Of a DNA stretch of 64,000 bases, positions 23,847 to 33,738 are shown one piece after another. Below the pieces are notes generated by a model. That model worked only from the letters and a program-made list of their open reading frames with translations, was not told the origin of the DNA and searched no databases. The first letter of the stretch is position 1. Each line of letters starts with the position of its first letter. This stretch comes from Haberlea rhodopensis (lineage: Eukaryota; Streptophyta; Magnoliopsida; Lamiales; Gesneriaceae), in NCBI GenBank assembly GCA_907163345.1, contig CAJQUN010000522.1:248001-312000 (forward strand), in the 5' to 3' direction. A program made the position numbers and the translations under genes.

Positions 23847-25985
23847 TGTGAGACCCCATTATCTTAAACATAATATAAGGTGCAAGTTTGAGAACTAATC
23901 ATGCTAAATCAAAGTATTTAATCGTGTTGACATCTTGAGCTTAAGGGTCACATGCGACAATAAAATTTTCAAAAGAAATTAGTTACATTCATCAAAACAA
24001 TAGGAGTGACACTATAGTTCTACTCTACTACTTGTAGAGACTACACAAAAGAACTCTGTCCTGCTATCGTTGTAGCACTCCTTACAGCTCAATGTATCAA
24101 CCCGACCCTGGTTCTCCTTAGCAAAAGCACCTACAAAGACAACCCCCCCCCCCCCCCCCCCCCCCACATGAGCACATCATAATTCATATTTAACACAATA
24201 TGAATGTAAAACATAAATGCATAAATCATAACATAAAATACTTCCTGTATTTCCAATGCATTTAATACGCCCATTGGTTGTCCCTGTACCATAACTCATA
24301 ATCAAATCATTATATGAAATTATGGCTTCTTAATTAAATGTCATGACATAACTTCACTTCTTAATCTTAAATCTTTCTTAGTCAGTTTATCATCAGTGTA
24401 TTTTAATGCCCCTCGCTTCGTGATTTTCTTAACAAGCGGTACTTCTTCTTCGCTTCTTCATACAAGCGGTATCTCTTCCTCGCTTCGTATGGCATACCTC
24501 GCCTCCATGTGCAAGCGAGCCTCCCCCCTACCGCTCCACATTTTTAGCGGTATAAGCGGTAAGCATTAAAATCATCATCGGGATAAACCTGACTCGTGGA
24601 ATACACACTCTTTATTCCACAACATACACATGCAACAACAATGCATAATGACATGTATCATACCCATAATGCACCACTTTGCATCTATCACATGCCAAAT
24701 AATGAATATATAATACATGTTACCATTGGGATGCCCGTACGTCGCTTACGTACCTTTCCAAAATATGGTGTGTTGCAGGACTCTATCCCCTGGGATGTGT
24801 AGCTATCTGTGAAGGCTCTACACCAGTGTACAACACAATATTAGATGCCAATATATTGACCAAAATCCAAAAATTCTAACAAAAACATCATTTTTCATTA
24901 TTCTGCCTCTGGCGATCGATCGCGCCATTCATGGCGATCGATCGCCTGCCTTTGATTTTGGCCACTGGCCTTCGGCGATCGATCGCCTCATTTGTGGCGA
25001 TCGATCGCCCCATGCTCTGTGCGTGATATTTTCCAGATTTCCTAACATTCATTTTCATACCATTCAAACCAGCACATAAGCTACACCACATGGCCAAACC
25101 AACATGCTAGTAGCTACAAGGTACTACCGTGAGTGTAATCAAATCAAAGTTATACCCATACTTAAAACCCACATGCTTGAAATTCACCCAACAACATCAA
25201 TGCTCACTCAAGTTTTCTGGAAACAGGGTAACATATTTCTTTTCCAGATTTTCGAACACATATATTCAAGCCAATATATCTACCACATAACACATATAAC
25301 ATGCTCATATAAACATGCTAGGAACTTCATAAAAACACAATTAAAGTATTCAAATCAAAGGTTTAACCAAAACCTAAACTAGCATGCCATTTTCACACCA
25401 AAACCTAAACTAGCATGCCATTTTCACACCAAAACCCATCACAACTCAACCAAAACATTAACCAAAACAGGGTATGGTTCCTTACCCTTTTTGCCCCGAT
25501 TTTTGGCAAGTTTTCAAGCAATAAAAATGGAAGATCTCCTCCCTATCTTGCTTAGCAGCTGCTGGACGGTTTTTGGGAGAGAAATGGAGGAGATTGGAGT
25601 GGAGGAGATGGATTGAATTATGAGGGCAAGTGGTGAGTAAGGCCAGCTGTGGCAGCATGGGTTTGGGGGGGTGGTGGTTGGGTGTTGGGTGGTATGATGT
25701 GTTATGTTTTGGTCCCGGTATTTAGCACGATGTATTAAAATATCCTCACATGATATTTTAGTATTTTAAACAATAAAATACTTAAATTCCCATTTAAACA
25801 TGCTACACCAAAACAATAAACACCCATCCCAAATAATTATGCCACAACCCAAATTCCCAACATATATCACATGCACCCTGAAATAAATTTCCCCAATATA
25901 ATTAATTCAACCCAAAGAATTAATACCAAAATCTTCATAACATAATAAATGTTTATAATCTCATAATCATTTCGGGGATATCACA
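23847..25985 (-). repeat. Tekay 5' LTR (2139 bp)
   Basis: It is the partner of 16918-19045. Peculiarities are a 23-base C run at 24143-24165 where the partner has five, a tandem duplication of about 30 bp near 25370-25435, and a shorter palindrome array. At about 24400-24560 (complement) it carries CCGCT...AGCGAGG modules shared with the LARD interior. Confidence 0.92.
24911..25010. repeat. Paired palindrome array, GGCGATCGATCGCC type, Tekay 5' LTR
   Basis: Four palindromes form two pairs. Words are closer to the perfect 14-mer than in the partner LTR. The inter-pair spacer TTTGGCCACTGGCCTT is itself partly palindromic. Confidence 0.85.
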
Positions 25986-26191
25986 ATTATGGTTGGTTGA
26001 CTGCTTTGAAATGGTTGGCATTGGGATATGCTGACGTTCCGTTGGGGTTGTAATGGTTTGGTAGGTTATCCCATTCCAGGTTTTGTTGCGATGTTGGTAT
26101 CCTCGCGGTTGGAATGCCGTTCATGATGTGTTCATGATTCGACAATGTGAATTCGTTTGGATTTTGTAATCTCGACAATACGTGGAGTACG
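25986..26191 (+). other. LARD interior, right segment
   Basis: A short non-coding piece of the LARD interior lies between the Tekay element and the solo LTR. The interior resumes at 27680 after the solo LTR and reaches the polypurine tract. Confidence 0.6.
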
Positions 26192-27674
26192 TGATGCGTG
26201 TGAAACGTACCGCAAGTGTACGGTGTCAAGTTTTAGTATAGGAATTTGAAAGTACGGATGTCGAACCCACAGGGATTGAAAATTAAGTTACACCAAGTAC
26301 TGTAATTAGAATAGTCTCGACTTTATTTAGATAATCGAGAGCAATATTTATTAAACAAATCTACGAAAATAGAATAAAAGATAAACAAGATGGTAATTTA
26401 AGTGGAGAAAATCAATGAGAACGGATTCTAGAGGTTCGACTTCACTCAACTATCCACTATGTCGTGTTTTCCTAGTTTACTAGCCGAGAATTCTTATTTG
26501 TTTCTACTCCCCCTCCCGGGTGTTAAGCAGAAGTAATTATCTAACATTAATCTTGATATCCCTATCTAAGATTAATTATCAAACAATTGTAAAAGCGCAG
26601 TAATTCCTTTGACGACTTCTATGGAGTTATAGGCCTTCCGAACAATATAACTACCACGATACGAATTCCTTCTTTCCTATTCACAACCCCCTCTCCCGAG
26701 TGATAGATCACGAATATGGAATCATTCAATCCATGGCCAGTAGATTAAAAGCATTAAGAACAGGAAAACATAAATAAACCATATGAAAAACCAATGACAT
26801 AGTTTCAAGTCAAGATCCGTCTAACCCTAGAATAATCAATTAGTTCATGAATACATTAACTAAACACATAGACATGTTCTTAATCATCATAAACATAAGG
26901 GAATAGATAATCAAACGAATTGGATGATGGCCCTCCGTCCCCGGTAGTCGCCGTCTTCTTCTCCGTCGTCAAAATCTATATCCTTCGGTGTAAGCGCACC
27001 GCCTCGATCGATCTCCTCCTCTTTTCTGAATTTCCCTCGGTTGTTTACTCGGCTGCTGCTCTCACTCTTGTTCTTTTAACCCTAGCCTCCTTCTCTCCAA
27101 AAATATGTCTAGGTCTTCATCAATCTGATTAATAATCCCATCCCCTTCGAAAATCCTTTTTTCCTTCCTTTAAACTCCCGTGTGCATCAGATAAGGAAGG
27201 TCTCCAAAATTACCAAAATTCCATAGGCGTAATTACGCCTCCGAAGTGGCGTAGTTACGCCTGTCGACGTGTCACAAAATCTGGCTTCCCGCGTGATAGG
27301 CGTAATTACGCCTCCAAAATGGCGTAGTTACGCCACTTAAATTCTCAAAAGCCGTGGGCTAGGCGTAGTTACGCCTCAATGAGGCGTAATTACGCCTGTT
27401 GAAATTCTTTAAAAAATCAAATGCCGTGAGTTAGGCGTAGTTACGCCTCAAAGTAGGCGTAATTACGCCTGTTGCCATGATTGATAGTGTAGATTTTTGG
27501 CTTCGATTCATCCGTTCCTTCCGTCATTTGCACCCTTTTAGTCCACAAAACATGTAATTACCTGGATTCCTGCAAAACAACCAAAACAACAACAAAAGAC
27601 GTAATTCTGCTCGAATACCAACACTAAATCATGCAAAATAAGAAGAAATATAAGTGTATAAAATACACTTATCA
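26192..27674 (-). mobile_element. Solo LTR, Athila/Tat-type, flanked by GTACG
   Basis: A 1483-bp sequence with ends TGATGCGTG and CACTTATCA is flanked by GTACG at 26187-26191 and 27675-27679, with no interior. It is a typical product of LTR-LTR recombination. At its left end it has ACCGCAAGTGTACGGTGTCA and GTCGAACCCACAGGGA, words shared (in complement) with the solo LTR at 61964-63338. Minus orientation is inferred by analogy with the three-LTR element. The ORF at 26920-27132 is not convincing. Confidence 0.85.
27225..27470. repeat. Paired palindrome array, GGCGTAATTACGCC type, solo LTR
   Basis: Eight palindromes lie in four pairs. Within pairs the gap is 6-8 bases (CCGAAGT, CCAAAAT, CAATGA, CAAAGT). 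Between pairs there are roughly 23-33 bases. Pairs combine GGCGTAATTACGCC with GGCGTAGTTACGCC in either order. Confidence 0.9.
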
Positions 27675-27710
27675 GTACGCCGTGCAAATTTCGAGGATGA
27701 AATTTTATTA

Positions 27711-27719
27711 GTGGGGGAT
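27711..27719 (+). other. Polypurine tract of LARD element
   Basis: GTGGGGGAT, three bases before the 3' LTR start. It is preceded by TTTCGAGGATGAAATTTTAT, the chromovirus-like 3' signature. Confidence 0.75.
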
Positions 27720-27722
27720 AAT

Positions 27723-28949
27723 TGTGATGTCCGGAGATTATTGATGTTAATCCCGGTGTAGTAATAATCTTTAATGGATTTTCATTATGGCAATTATGAG
27801 TTAATTACGGTTTTGGGACTCCCGGGGATTTTTAAATCCCGTATTTAGAGTCATTTGGATCCAAGGTATGAGATTGTATTCTCGTTGTGGTGATAACCTT
27901 GGAATTTGGTCTTTGATGGAATCTGGGGTCCGGAGTACTTTGTACTGGGGCTGGCAATGGAATTTGAGTTGGAGAGATAATTATTGAAAACAGATGATTT
28001 TTAATGAGTCATGATGTAGTTGTGGAAGTATTGGTATTTTGGAGCCTGAGTGCTATATATACCAAGTGGACTCGGTATTCCGTCATTATACGGAATCTCT
28101 CTTCCCTCTCCTCTCCCTCACTCCATTCTCTCACCCAAACCCTTCCTCTTTCCCTTTGGTTGAGGAAAATCGATGGAGGCTCATCCTAGGAGCCGGATTT
28201 CTCGAAGATAATAACGTATTATTCATCCCCTCGCATTTATCTTTGTTTTGATAGTGGTTTTGTGGTGGGTGGGAAGGATTTGTGTTGGGTTTAAAGAAAT
28301 GGGTTTTTAAAGAATTTTGGGTTGGTTGGTTTGAGGAGTTTTTATGGTGTTTTTGTTGAGGATTTATGTTGTATGGGGTGTGAGGATTGTTGTTGGGAAA
28401 AATATTGCAAGAAAAACGCCATTTTTGGCTTTTACAGGTTGAGGCGATCGACCCCTAGGGCATGGCGCTCGATCGCCGCGACGTTGTTGAAAATTTCAGG
28501 AAGATGAAAACTTAGGCGATCGACACTCTCAAATGAAGCGATCGATCGCCAAGGGGCAGTGGGCTTTTGTGTTGTGAGGCGATCGACCGCCTCAAGGAGA
28601 GCGATCAGTCGCCATGAGCCAGTGGTCATTTACGCTAATAGGCGACCGATCGCCTAAAAAGGTGCGATCGATCGCCTGTTCGTATTTTCGCGAGGCGATC
28701 GATCACCTTAGATGATGCGATCGATCGCCAATGCCTGTTTTTGGGGAATTATTTCTTGTTGAGTTTTCAGTACATGCTTCGCCCGGGGTCTTTTAAAATG
28801 GGTAATCGTCATGGATGACGATATTTTTGGGGTTTGTGAACGTGCTTGGGCACTTGGTTGCATGCTTGAGATTAATTATGGATTATTAATCCTGTTTAGC
28901 ACATAATTCATCGGTCAAGGGACCAAGGCAAGTTTGGATTCGAACTACG
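27723..28949 (+). repeat. LARD 3' LTR, truncated (1227 bp)
   Basis: It matches 1145-2371 of the 5' LTR up to GGATTCGAACTACG, then stops abruptly. The remaining 1.1 kb of the LTR is missing and unrelated DNA begins at 28950. It includes a TATA-like word at 28053-28063 and a palindrome array. Truncation by deletion is the simplest reading. Confidence 0.85.
28442..28729. repeat. Paired palindrome array, LARD 3' LTR
   Basis: This is the same layout as 1862-2150, with independent point changes in several words (for example GGCGATCGACACTCTC and GGCGATCGATCACC). Positions of pairs and spacers are conserved between the two LTRs. Confidence 0.85.
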
Positions 28950-30184
28950 CCTTTTTTGAATATACCTTGGTGTCAATGAGTCAGAATGAAGAAAAGGAAG
29001 GAGTTTGCGATGGAAAAATTGGGGGGAGGAGACAAAAAAGCCAGCAACAAGACCACATTCTTTTAGTTTGTGCAGGTTGTTTTTGGAAAAGTCGTGATTT
29101 ACTAGAGTTGTTTATATGCCAAGAACATAGGAGATCCTTTGTGTGGTTGTTTTGTATGAACTTTATGGTGGAAATGTTGTATTTGGTTGTGCTTTAGCCA
29201 TCTGCTACCAAGACTTGTGGTTATGCATATAAGTTCTGAACAGAAAAAATTGAGAAACGTTAGCTGTGCATATCCATGCTCTGTCTGTATTAACATGATG
29301 ATGATGATGATACGAGGATCATGTCGTTTTGCAGCATTTGTACAGTTCCCAACTTGGTAGATGTAAGTGTAACTAAGTGCAAAACCATATGACTTTTCTA
29401 TTTGATAGTGTGATTAAAAATTAGAAATATGGTTATCAGTATATCGTTTGCATAATGATTCTTGAGTTGCAAAGTGTTCCCTAGCTTCTCATGAAAGAAA
29501 TCTCACTTGTCCTATCTCCATCTTTGATTTCTGGTTTGTGGGAAGTGGTTAAGGGTCTATACGTCCTAGGGCGTTGCAATTGGTATAGTTTCTAGATGAG
29601 GGCGAGGTATAGGATGATGGATATCACCGATCTCTACATATTTATGGATTTAAATAATGCCATCTACTTCCCTAGTTTTTTGAAGCCATATCTAGTTAAT
29701 TTCAAAGAAATGGTTAAATTTGACCAATAACGTGAGACAAAGGGCTTATATTGCTGTATTTATTGATATCATCATTTCTGCTTTTTTTAAACTCCCTAGG
29801 ACTTCTGAAAGATTAAAGTAATTCTTTGTATCTCAGTAGATGGTGAAGAAATAGAAAACAATAGAAATTTAGAGATGTTTGCTTTTAGGATAAAATTTCT
29901 TCCTTGTCACTGGATGTACTAATTGCATTCTAATTTTCATGACTCATTCTATTTTAACCTTTATGAATTCAACATTATCCTTTCTATGATATTGGGTGAA
30001 CAGTTGTAGCGATCAAAAGAATAAGAATATCTGCCAATCCTGGTGCTCTTGATTTCTTGTGCTAATTTCAACTCCTATTTCTTGGAATAGAAGTTAGCTA
30101 GTAATTATGGTGGCGATCTATCTGCATTATTTTGTTAAGAATGTATGTATAAAAATGATAACATGCTGAATGTCACGACTGCAG
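28950..30184 (+). other. Intron or 5' region of the PDX2 gene
   Basis: This 1.2 kb holds no recognised exon. I looked for the N-terminal part of PDX2 (the GVLALQG and PGGEST motifs) on the + strand and did not find it. The 87-codon ORF at 28934-29197 shows nothing familiar and starts within the LTR end. The most likely content is intron sequence leading to the acceptor CTGCAG at 30179-30184. Confidence 0.5.
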
Positions 30185-32396
30185 TTCCCTGCTTTGAGGG
30201 AGTTTGTTAAAATGGGGAAACCAGTTTGGGGAACCTGTGCTGGTCTTATTTTCCTGTCTGACAAAGCAATTGGTTAGTATATTTTACTTTATCATTATCA
30301 TGCCACTGGCCTCTAAATTTCACACTTTTGTAAACATCAATTCATGTTGTCCTTTTGCTTGTGGATTAGCGAACACAACACATTCTTATTACTAAAGCAG
30401 GGAATGAGGTGTTTTTAGTGCTTAGATGTTCAGTTTTGACATTTCTGTCATATTTCCTTTCCTTCAGGGCAGAAAAGCGGGGGGCAGGAATTAATAGGTG
30501 GCCTTAATTGCACGGTGCATAGAAACTTCTTTGGCAATCAGGTATCGTAGCACTTTTTACCCTCAAATTTACTGCATTTCTCAAACATGAACCAAAGGCA
30601 AAGCTAAAGATATTAGCTCTCAAATGCATGCAAATATACATGTTTTGTGGTTTTCTCCACTTCCAGAAGATAGCGTGACTGATGTCAGTATACTGTCAAG
30701 TGCTTATAAACTTCTTATATCCTCTCTGTGGTTTTTTTCTCCAAAAAAATTGAGAAAGACTTGAGACATGAACTTGATTGTTTGGAATGATTTATTCTTT
30801 TCATTTCGACCAAATTTCTTTATATGGCTTTTCCATTTATCGATGTAGGATATAAAAGCCCCATGTTCTAAGAATGTAAATTCTAATAGCTGTTCCAAAT
30901 CATCTGTTTATCTTAAGATTAAGTTAGATCAATAGAAATGTAGAATGGCTTGAGTGCATGTTACTTTCAAGAGAATGGATAACACACAGTAAAGCAGGGC
31001 ATTTTTTGTGAACACTCGGGGAGGATATAAGTGTGTGTATATGAGATAGGAGGATGTTTTTTTCGTTATATGAGATTATGGCTGATGCTTAAATTTCTTT
31101 CCTCATATCCTTCCTCTCGTTTTCTTACGACATTCAAGATATGTTGTTATCCAATTAGTGTCACTTTTTCAGCTTCAAAGCTTTGAGTCGGAGGTTTTAG
31201 TTCCTGAGATTGCAGCCACGGAAGGAGGCCCTCCGAGCTTTCGTGGTGTCTTTATACGTGCCCCTGGAATCCTTGAAGTAGGTCCAGAAGTACAAGTGTT
31301 GGCCAAAGTTTCTGTTCAATCCGACAGAACTGCTATATCTGGTTCAGCTGTTAAAAGTTCTGAGGTCAAATTTAATTATTTCATCTTATCAATTGTGTTT
31401 CCTGTATATCCACTTCTTTATATTCACTTTGTGTAAATTGAATGTTTCTATTCCTTTTTATTTTTCCCATGCTATGTTCTACTCCTTAAAAAGATTATTA
31501 ATCCAGTGATATTTACTCCCACTAATTAAGAGCCACTACTTTTAAAGATGTTCAAAACTTTCATCGTTCTAATTCACTTCTAAAAGCCTATGTCGTATCT
31601 GGACGGAGGTTGGTCTTACCCATCACCAAGAATAAGGCCACTACTGCTGTTGGCCAGTCGCCAGTCGCCAGTCGTAAATAAAATAGAGGGAAGGCCAGCA
31701 TTGTTCAACTACACCTCCACTTTATCTATAATTAAAATTGACAATTTACTGTGCATGGATGTAGGGGGCTAATGACATTTATGAAACTTTTGTGGCTAGG
31801 AACAAAAATAGTACTGCCACACGCAAACCATCGTAGCAAATAAAATTTTCTGCTTTTATGCAAGTTAGATCTCTTCTTCATACCGATTTCGTGTGGCATT
31901 ATAATGTTTTGATGAAGGTTGTTGGTTTACTCTATGAACTTGTATGCTGAAAATTTGCGACCATAGCACCTTGTAAAGTCTTAAAGTCCACAATCCCAAC
32001 ATTTTATGTATCATAACAAAATCACTTTTGGTGGGAAGTATTTGATTTCCTTCATTTTTGGACATTATTTCGATACCCATTATGGTTTCATGCATCAGGA
32101 AAATTCGGGATATGAAAAGAAGGTGATTGTTGCTGTAAAGCAGGGAAACTTAATAACCACTGCTTTTCATCCCGAATTGACTGCTGACAGTCGATGGTAT
32201 ACCTATTAAGCGTATAAAACCAAAAATTCCTCAGCAATTACTTCATAATGACCTTTTCTTCCGGTGCAGGCATAGTTATTTCTTGAAGATGGTGAAAGAA
32301 ACCAGCAATGAGGCTTCAAGTAGTACGGATCTGTCTACCGAAATAATACGCTTACCCGAGCTGCCTAAATATGATCTTCCAATATATCAACATTGA
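30185..32396 (+). CDS. PDX2: PDX2, pyridoxal 5'-phosphate synthase glutaminase subunit (5' part missing)
   Basis: Class I glutamine amidotransferase that hydrolyses glutamine and passes ammonia to PDX1 for vitamin B6 synthesis, acting in the cytosol. I read five exons: 30185-30272, 30468-30541, 31173-31364, 32099-32196 and 32270-32396 (stop TGA). All have AG acceptors and GT donors and keep one frame over 193 codons. Landmarks are FPALREFVKMGKPVWGTCAG with the nucleophile Cys, GGQELIGGL, TVHRNFFGNQ, GGPPSFRGVFIRAP, VIVAVKQGNL, and TAFHPELTADSRWHSYF, which supplies the catalytic His and Glu. Family members are about 250 aa, so roughly 60 N-terminal residues with the PGGEST glutamine-binding loop are absent from the window. 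The upstream exon(s) may lie beyond the retrotransposon nest or be lost. The donor after exon 3 (GTCAAA) is weak. Confidence 0.9.
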
Positions 32397-33738
32397 CGAC
32401 GAAAATGGCTTTTCAAGTGTTCGTAATGGGTTTTAAGTAGGTAGACGAAACTTCTATTGCATGCTGTCTTCGACTAGCTGCTGACTTTTGATTATGTTAT
32501 TCCTGAGCATATATTCAATGCTTTAGAAAGTGGTTTGCAGGCTGCAGCCTATGTTTTCTTTTTGAGTTATGTACATATTTAAGAAATTGTCAGTTTATGG
32601 TACCCCGTATTTAAAGTTTTGTCAAAGAAAATAATCCAAGTATTTGCCTCTACTGATACAATGCTTGTAACTTCTACCTTCCAAATGAGAATGAAAATAG
32701 AAGTTAGTTAAAAAGGGCATACCATTTATATTTGTTTTGCTATCTTTCGTGCTTGAATGTCACCATGTGTTCTATTTAACTACATAATATTGAGTCAGTC
32801 TAATGCTCCTACAAATTGTAGGGAAAGATTTGAGTGGTAACTCAAGGAGAAATCTCAAATTTAATAGTAATTTTTTAACAAGGTAAGTATTTTATTTCAT
32901 GAGTAATATTTTTTAAACTTTTTTTGCTGGCTATATTTTAAAAATATTAATGATTTTTATTAAGTATTTCGAATAAAAGAGAGAATTTTGGTCAAATATG
33001 GAGCAATCAATAAAGGAAACAAATACTTATTTATCCTATAAAAAAGCAAAGGTGGATTGCACTTAACCAAAACTAGAGTATATGCTTAAGATTTTGTGGC
33101 CCAGCTGACACCAGTTCTATTAAAAGAGCTCGAGGTTTGGGGTTTGAGCCCCATCCCTCCTCCCATTTCCCCTGTAATCGTAATAGTTGCTCAAAAAAAA
33201 AAAAACTAGAGTATGTAACAGTCCAGTATGCATATATAATACATACATATCAGCACTTATTAATATTTTAATATCCAGACTAAAGTGAAGAGAATTCTAA
33301 TTAAAAACATATATTTTTAAAAAATAAAATAAATTCAAAAGTGATGAATTATTTAAAATTATTCAAAAACAATTATTTATCTTTTCTTCCTTAAAAACAT
33401 GAATTCAAAAAAAGTGTGTTATGCTAGGAGAAGTAGAAAATGTTCCACCATTAAAGTTCTCGTACGTAATATATAACTAGTGGCCGGAAATTGACCCCCT
33501 GATAAACATATCACAACATAGCATCTTTAAAACACATAAAACATGAAAATACTGATTATATAACATTATATATTATTATGAACAAATCATGGTATGTACA
33601 AGATGGTGTGGCAAAGGGTAGGAAAAATTATGTACAGATGTTAAATGGCTTGAAAAATGAAAAAACTTCTTGAATCACAATAGATACAGATTATGTGGTT
33701 GGATTGTATCCGAATAGCTGTTGCCACGATTCCGGTTC
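32397..33738. other. Convergent intergenic region PDX2-BGAL
   Basis: This is AT-rich 3' sequence between two convergent genes. Apart from the SINE at 33082-33203 I see nothing specific. Confidence 0.6.
33082..33203 (+). mobile_element. Short SINE with tRNA-like promoter
   Basis: A 122-bp insertion has an A-box-like TGGCCCAGCTGAC, a B-box-like GGTTTGAGCCCC and a terminal run of 13 or so As. It is flanked by the direct repeat AACTAGAGTAT (33071-33081 and 33204-33214). This is the classic layout of a tRNA-derived SINE. It is too diverged to be a working tRNA gene. Confidence 0.8.

Larger units (their letters stand above)
16918..25985 (-). mobile_element. Tekay-like Ty3/gypsy chromovirus, degenerate
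   Basis: This is a complete structure of LTR, PPT, pol, gag, PBS and LTR when read on the minus strand. The domain order is gag, CCHC knuckle, protease, RT, RNase H, integrase and a C-terminal chromodomain-like tail. That order and tail fit the chromovirus branch, with Tekay/Del the best match from memory. Flanks read GTTAT (16913-16917) and ATTAT (25986-25990), a 5-bp target duplication with one mismatch. It lies inside the LARD interior. Coding regions hold six in-frame stops and two frameshifts, so this copy cannot make a full polyprotein. Confidence 0.92.
1145..28949 (+). mobile_element. Non-coding LARD-like gypsy element, host of the TE nest
   Basis: The element has a full 5' LTR (1145-3464, TGTGATGTCC...CTTACA), an initiator-Met primer binding site (3469-3480), and a polypurine tract (GTGGGGGAT, 27711-27719) just before a second LTR copy that starts at 27723 with the same TGTGATGTCC. 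The second copy is cut off at 28949, so no target duplication can be read. Removing the three nested insertions leaves an interior of about 4.3 kb (3465-6342, 15788-16917, 25986-26191, 27680-27722) in which I recognise no gag or pol motif. That fits a large retrotransposon derivative (LARD) that depends on enzymes made elsewhere. Its 3' end (TTTCGAGGATGAAATTTTAT then the PPT) and LTR start closely resemble those of the Tekay element at 16918-25985, its likely relative. Confidence 0.8.

Noticed and set aside
26920..27132. 70-codon ORF in the solo LTR
   Set aside because: It lies within an LTR with clean ends and target duplication, and shows no family motif.
28934..29197. 87-codon ORF as a first exon of PDX2
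   Set aside because: It does not resemble the PDX2 N-terminus and its start lies in the LTR end.
33095..33165. Functional tRNA gene
   Set aside because: The A and B boxes are tRNA-like but there is no cloverleaf I can draw; with an A tail and direct repeats it is a SINE.
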